A stretch of 64,000 nucleotides of DNA from Streptomyces flavochromogenes (GTDB taxonomy: Bacteria > Actinomycetota > Actinomycetes > Streptomycetales > Streptomycetaceae), in assembly GCF_000717595.1 (NCBI RefSeq), contig NZ_JNZO01000027.1:1-64000 (forward strand), read 5' to 3'. This document shows, piece by piece, positions 61,952 to 64,000 of the stretch; the first letter of the stretch is position 1; every line of letters starts with the position of its first letter. A program made the translations under genes and the position numbers. The notes below the pieces were generated by a model, which was given only the letters and a program-made list of their open reading frames with translations, searched no databases and had not been told where the DNA came from.

Positions 61952-62886
61952 CCCTCCCCGAGAGCAGCAACGGCGGGCCCGTCCGGCTCGACGGGCCGTG
62001 GACCCATCGCGACGTGGCCGCCAACGGCGCCCGCTTCCACATCGCCGAGATGGGCGACGGCCCGCTGGTGCTGCTCCTGCACGGCTTCCCGCAGTTCTGG
62101 TGGACCTGGCGCCATCAGCTGCCGCTCCTCGCCGAGGCCGGGTTCCGAGCCGTCGCGATGGACCTGCGCGGGGTCGGCGGCAGCGACCGCACCCCGCGGG
62201 GTTACGACCCCGCCAACCTGGCGCTCGACGTCACCGGTGTGATCCGCTCGCTGGGCGAGCCGGACGCGGCGCTCGTCGGGCACGATCTGGGTGGTTACCT
62301 CGCCTGGACGGCGGCCGTCATGCGCCCCAAGCTGGTGCGCCGGCTCGTGGTGTCGTCGATGCCGCACCCGCGCCGCTGGCGTTCGGCGATGCTCTCCGAC
62401 TTCGCGCAGTCGCGGGCCGGTTCGCACATCTGGGGCTTCCAGCGGCCGTGGCTGCCGGAGCGGCAGCTCGTCGCGGACGACGCGGCGCTGGTGGGCGAGC
62501 TGATCCGGGACTGGTCGGGGCCGCAGCCCGTCCGCGCCTCCGAGGAGCAGGCGATCGAGGTGTACCGGCGGGCGATGCTGGTCCCGTCGACGGCGCACTG
62601 CTCGATCGAGCCGTACCGCTGGATGGTGCGGTCCCTGGCCCGCCCCGACGGCATCCAGTTCAACCGGCGCATGAAGCGGCCGGTGCGGGTGCCGACCCTG
62701 CATCTGCACGGCTCCCTCGACCCGGTGATGCGCACCCGCAGCGCCGCGGGATCGGGCGAGTACGTGGAGGCGCCGTACCGCTGGCGGCTCTTCGACGGGC
62801 TCGGTCACTTCCCGCACGAGGAGGACCCGGTGGCCTTCTCGACGGAGCTCATCAACTGGCTGAAGGACCCTGAACCGGACCGCTGA
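61948..62886 (+). CDS. Epoxide-hydrolase-like alpha/beta hydrolase (EphE type)
   Basis: 312 residues. Oxyanion loop LLLHGFPQFWWTWRHQLP, nucleophile VGHDLGGYLAW (Asp nucleophile, as in epoxide hydrolases), acid in LHGSLDPVMRTR, His in FDGLGHFPHEEDP. Lid helices hold WLPERQLVADDAALVGEL. Family member EphE (Rv3670) occupies the same syntenic place. Overlaps the holin-family stop by 4 nt. Its own 3' end lies in a short tandem repeat. The substrate is unknown. Confidence 0.93.
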   Translation: MTLPESSNGGPVRLDGPWTHRDVAANGARFHIAEMGDGPLVLLLHGFPQFWWTWRHQLPLLAEAGFRAVAMDLRGVGGSDRTPRGYDPANLALDVTGVIRSLGEPDAALVGHDLGGYLAWTAAVMRPKLVRRLVVSSMPHPRRWRSAMLSDFAQSRAGSHIWGFQRPWLPERQLVADDAALVGELIRDWSGPQPVRASEEQAIEVYRRAMLVPSTAHCSIEPYRWMVRSLARPDGIQFNRRMKRPVRVPTLHLHGSLDPVMRTRSAAGSGEYVEAPYRWRLFDGLGHFPHEEDPVAFSTELINWLKDPEPDR

Positions 62887-62933
62887 CAAGACCCCGAGCC
62901 GGACCGCTGACAGGGCCCCGGCCGACCGCTGAC
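62875..62933. repeat. Tandem repeat spanning the hydrolase stop
   Basis: ccggaccgctgac occurs at 62875-62887 and 62899-62911, and ccgaccgctgac at 62922-62933, spaced 24 and 23 bp. The first copy contains the stop codon TGA (62884-62886), so one unit is coding and the others are 3' non-coding copies. Confidence 0.85.
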
Positions 62934-63054
62934 GGTCCCTCTGGCCGCCCCGGTGCGTACAGACTTCCTTCGAACGGCCATGTGCCTCGCGCATACTCCA
63001 ATTGGCGGGCCCCCGGGTGGTTACCGACCTTGGGGCACGGGCAGACGTCGAGGT

Positions 63055-63252
63055 ATGGGCTGGACGCACGACTACGGTGACACGACAGCACGCAACCGCC
63101 GCTCGGCCGCAGGGCAGGGCTCCCACGAGGGGGCCGGACCGCCGGACCCGGGTGGAGCGCACGCCGCGCAGGAGGTGGGGATCTCACGCATCCTGCGCCG
63201 CCGGGCCCGCTGGGTCTCGGCCCGGCTCAGGCATCCCCGCGACACCCCGTAA
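63055..63252 (+). CDS. Small basic hypothetical protein
   Basis: 65 residues, MGWTHDYGDTTARNRRSAAG and an Arg-rich second half (SRILRRRARWVSARLRHPRD). No domain recognised. It has ribosome site gaggt 1-5 nt before ATG and a plausible coding profile. It lies between the EphE-like hydrolase (plus) and the protease (minus) and ends 19 bp before the terminator. I am not certain it is translated. Confidence 0.5.
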   Translation: MGWTHDYGDTTARNRRSAAGQGSHEGAGPPDPGGAHAAQEVGISRILRRRARWVSARLRHPRDTP

Positions 63253-63271
63253 CAGCACCTGACAGCGCCGT

Positions 63272-63304
63272 GGGCGCCCGCCGCCGCAGAGGCGGCGGGC
63301 GCCC
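63272..63304. terminator. Bidirectional terminator, 14-bp stem
   Basis: GGGCGCCCGCCGCC (63272-63285), 5-nt loop gcaga, exact complement (63291-63304), just beyond the 3' end of the protease gene on the minus strand. Confidence 0.9.
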
Positions 63305-63327
63305 CGGCCTCGGAGGGCGCAGCGGGC

Positions 63328-64000
63328 CTACAGCGCGCAGGCCTGGGTGTCGACCTGCTGGTTCGCGGTCCTGCCGAGTTCGATGTCCTCGCGGATCTCG
63401 TCGACGGTCAGGGCGTAGCCGGTGTTCGCGTCGTCGAGGGAGCGGGCGAAGATCACTCCGGACACCTCGCCGTCGACGGTGAGGAGCGGGCCGCCGGAGT
63501 TGCCCTGGCGGACCGTCGTGTACAGCGAGTAGACGTCCCTGCGCACCTCGCCCCGGCGGTAGATGTCGGGTCCGTCCGCGTTGATGCGGCCACGCACGCG
63601 TGCCGAGCGCACGTCGTACGAGCCGTTCTCCGGGAATCCGGCGACGATCGCGCTGTCGCCGCTGCGGGCGTCCTCGTCGATGAAGGTCAGCGGCGTGGCC
63701 CTGAGGTCCGGCACGTCCAGGACGGCGATGTCCCGCTGCCAGTCGTAGAGGACGACCTTGGCGTCGTAGAGCCTGCCCTCGCCGCCTATCTGGACGGTCG
63801 GCTCGTCGACGCCGCCGACGACGTGGGCATTGGTCATGATGCGGCGGTCGGCGAAGACGAATCCGGTGCCTTCGAGGACCTTGCCGCAGCTCTGCGCCGT
63901 TCCGACGACCTTCACGATGGAGCGCTGGGCGCGGGCCGCGACCGGGCTCTGGACGAGCTCCGGGTCGGGGGGCATGACCGGGGTGATCGGCTCGTTGGCG
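63328..64000 (-). CDS. MarP-like trypsin-fold serine protease (partial)
   Basis: The C-terminal 220 or so residues of a gene that continues beyond the window edge (the frame is still open at 64000). Catalytic triad: His in MTNAHVVGG, Asp in WQRDIAVLD, Ser in RQGNSGGPLL. Two Cys, in TAQSCGKVLEG and the C-terminal TQACAL, correspond to the disulfide known in M. tuberculosis MarP. The missing N-terminus should hold four CvpA-like TM helices. Membrane protease for acid/envelope stress; Rv3671c in the syntenic position. Only the protease domain can be judged here. Confidence 0.9.
   Translation of the reverse strand, partial: ANEPITPVMPPDPELVQSPVAARAQRSIVKVVGTAQSCGKVLEGTGFVFADRRIMTNAHVVGGVDEPTVQIGGEGRLYDAKVVLYDWQRDIAVLDVPDLRATPLTFIDEDARSGDSAIVAGFPENGSYDVRSARVRGRINADGPDIYRRGEVRRDVYSLYTTVRQGNSGGPLLTVDGEVSGVIFARSLDDANTGYALTVDEIREDIELGRTANQQVDTQACAL

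Overview
The window is a stretch of a Streptomyces-type actinobacterial chromosome. Very high G+C, GTG and TTG starts, many 4-nt stop/start overlaps (GTGA, ATGA, TTGA), a bldG locus, a Tad pilus island with its 6C RNA, and a TopA with a Lys/Ala-rich tail all point there. Gene order from holB to marP also resembles, from memory, the Mycobacterium tuberculosis interval Rv3644c to Rv3671c (holB, topA, helicase, tad genes, ssd, HAD protein, acs, holin-like, epoxide hydrolase, MarP). This is therefore an old conserved actinobacterial block with lineage-specific insertions.

Layout. 0-16.5 kb is accessory: a DUF2786 gene coupled to an HxlR regulator, divergent from an NmrA-like oxidoreductase; a 44-bp minisatellite; an ABC/FtsX exporter; an acetyltransferase; a zinc-less quinone oxidoreductase; a one-chain kinase-like/LuxR regulator; a family A DNA polymerase with a degenerate exonuclease domain; a SigE-type sigma factor with a duplicated-domain membrane partner; a SigJ-like sigma factor; and several small proteins. 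16.6-32 kb holds tRNA-Thr(CGT), a secreted tripeptidyl-peptidase-like hydrolase, holB, tmk and topA. A two-component system and a second ABC/FtsX exporter lie between holB and tmk. 32-38.7 kb holds an ABC-2 exporter operon, a DUF5937/HTH regulator coupled to a methyltransferase, and a lipoprotein.

38.9-50 kb is the conserved core: a proton pyrophosphatase of the K+-independent type, the anti-sigma/BldG pair, an MrfA/Hrq1-like helicase, and a minus-strand Tad operon (ssd, tadA, tadB-like, tadC-like, DUF4244 pilin, two TadE-like proteins). Upstream of ssd lie an inverted repeat, 21-bp-phased direct repeats and a minus-strand 6C RNA, then a divergent HAD hydrolase. 51-64 kb holds a degenerate Fic-fold protein divergent from a CooC/ParA-like ATPase whose 3' end is duplicated, a deacetylase lipoprotein, a SulP-carbonic anhydrase fusion, acs, nhaA, a holin-family membrane protein, an EphE-like hydrolase and a MarP-like protease cut by the window end.

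Functional themes are DNA replication and topology (holB, tmk, topA, polymerase, helicase), developmental and stress sigma control (bldG and its anti-sigma partner, two sigma factors), surface pilus assembly, ion/pH/bicarbonate homeostasis (hppA, nhaA, SulP-CA) and acetate activation. I saw no CRISPR array, transposase, prophage or biosynthetic cluster. The least explained items are the paired 45-bp inverted element at 9.6 kb, the Fic-like/CooC-like pair, the 83-bp tail duplication, the one-chain kinase/LuxR protein and the repeats upstream of the Tad operon.
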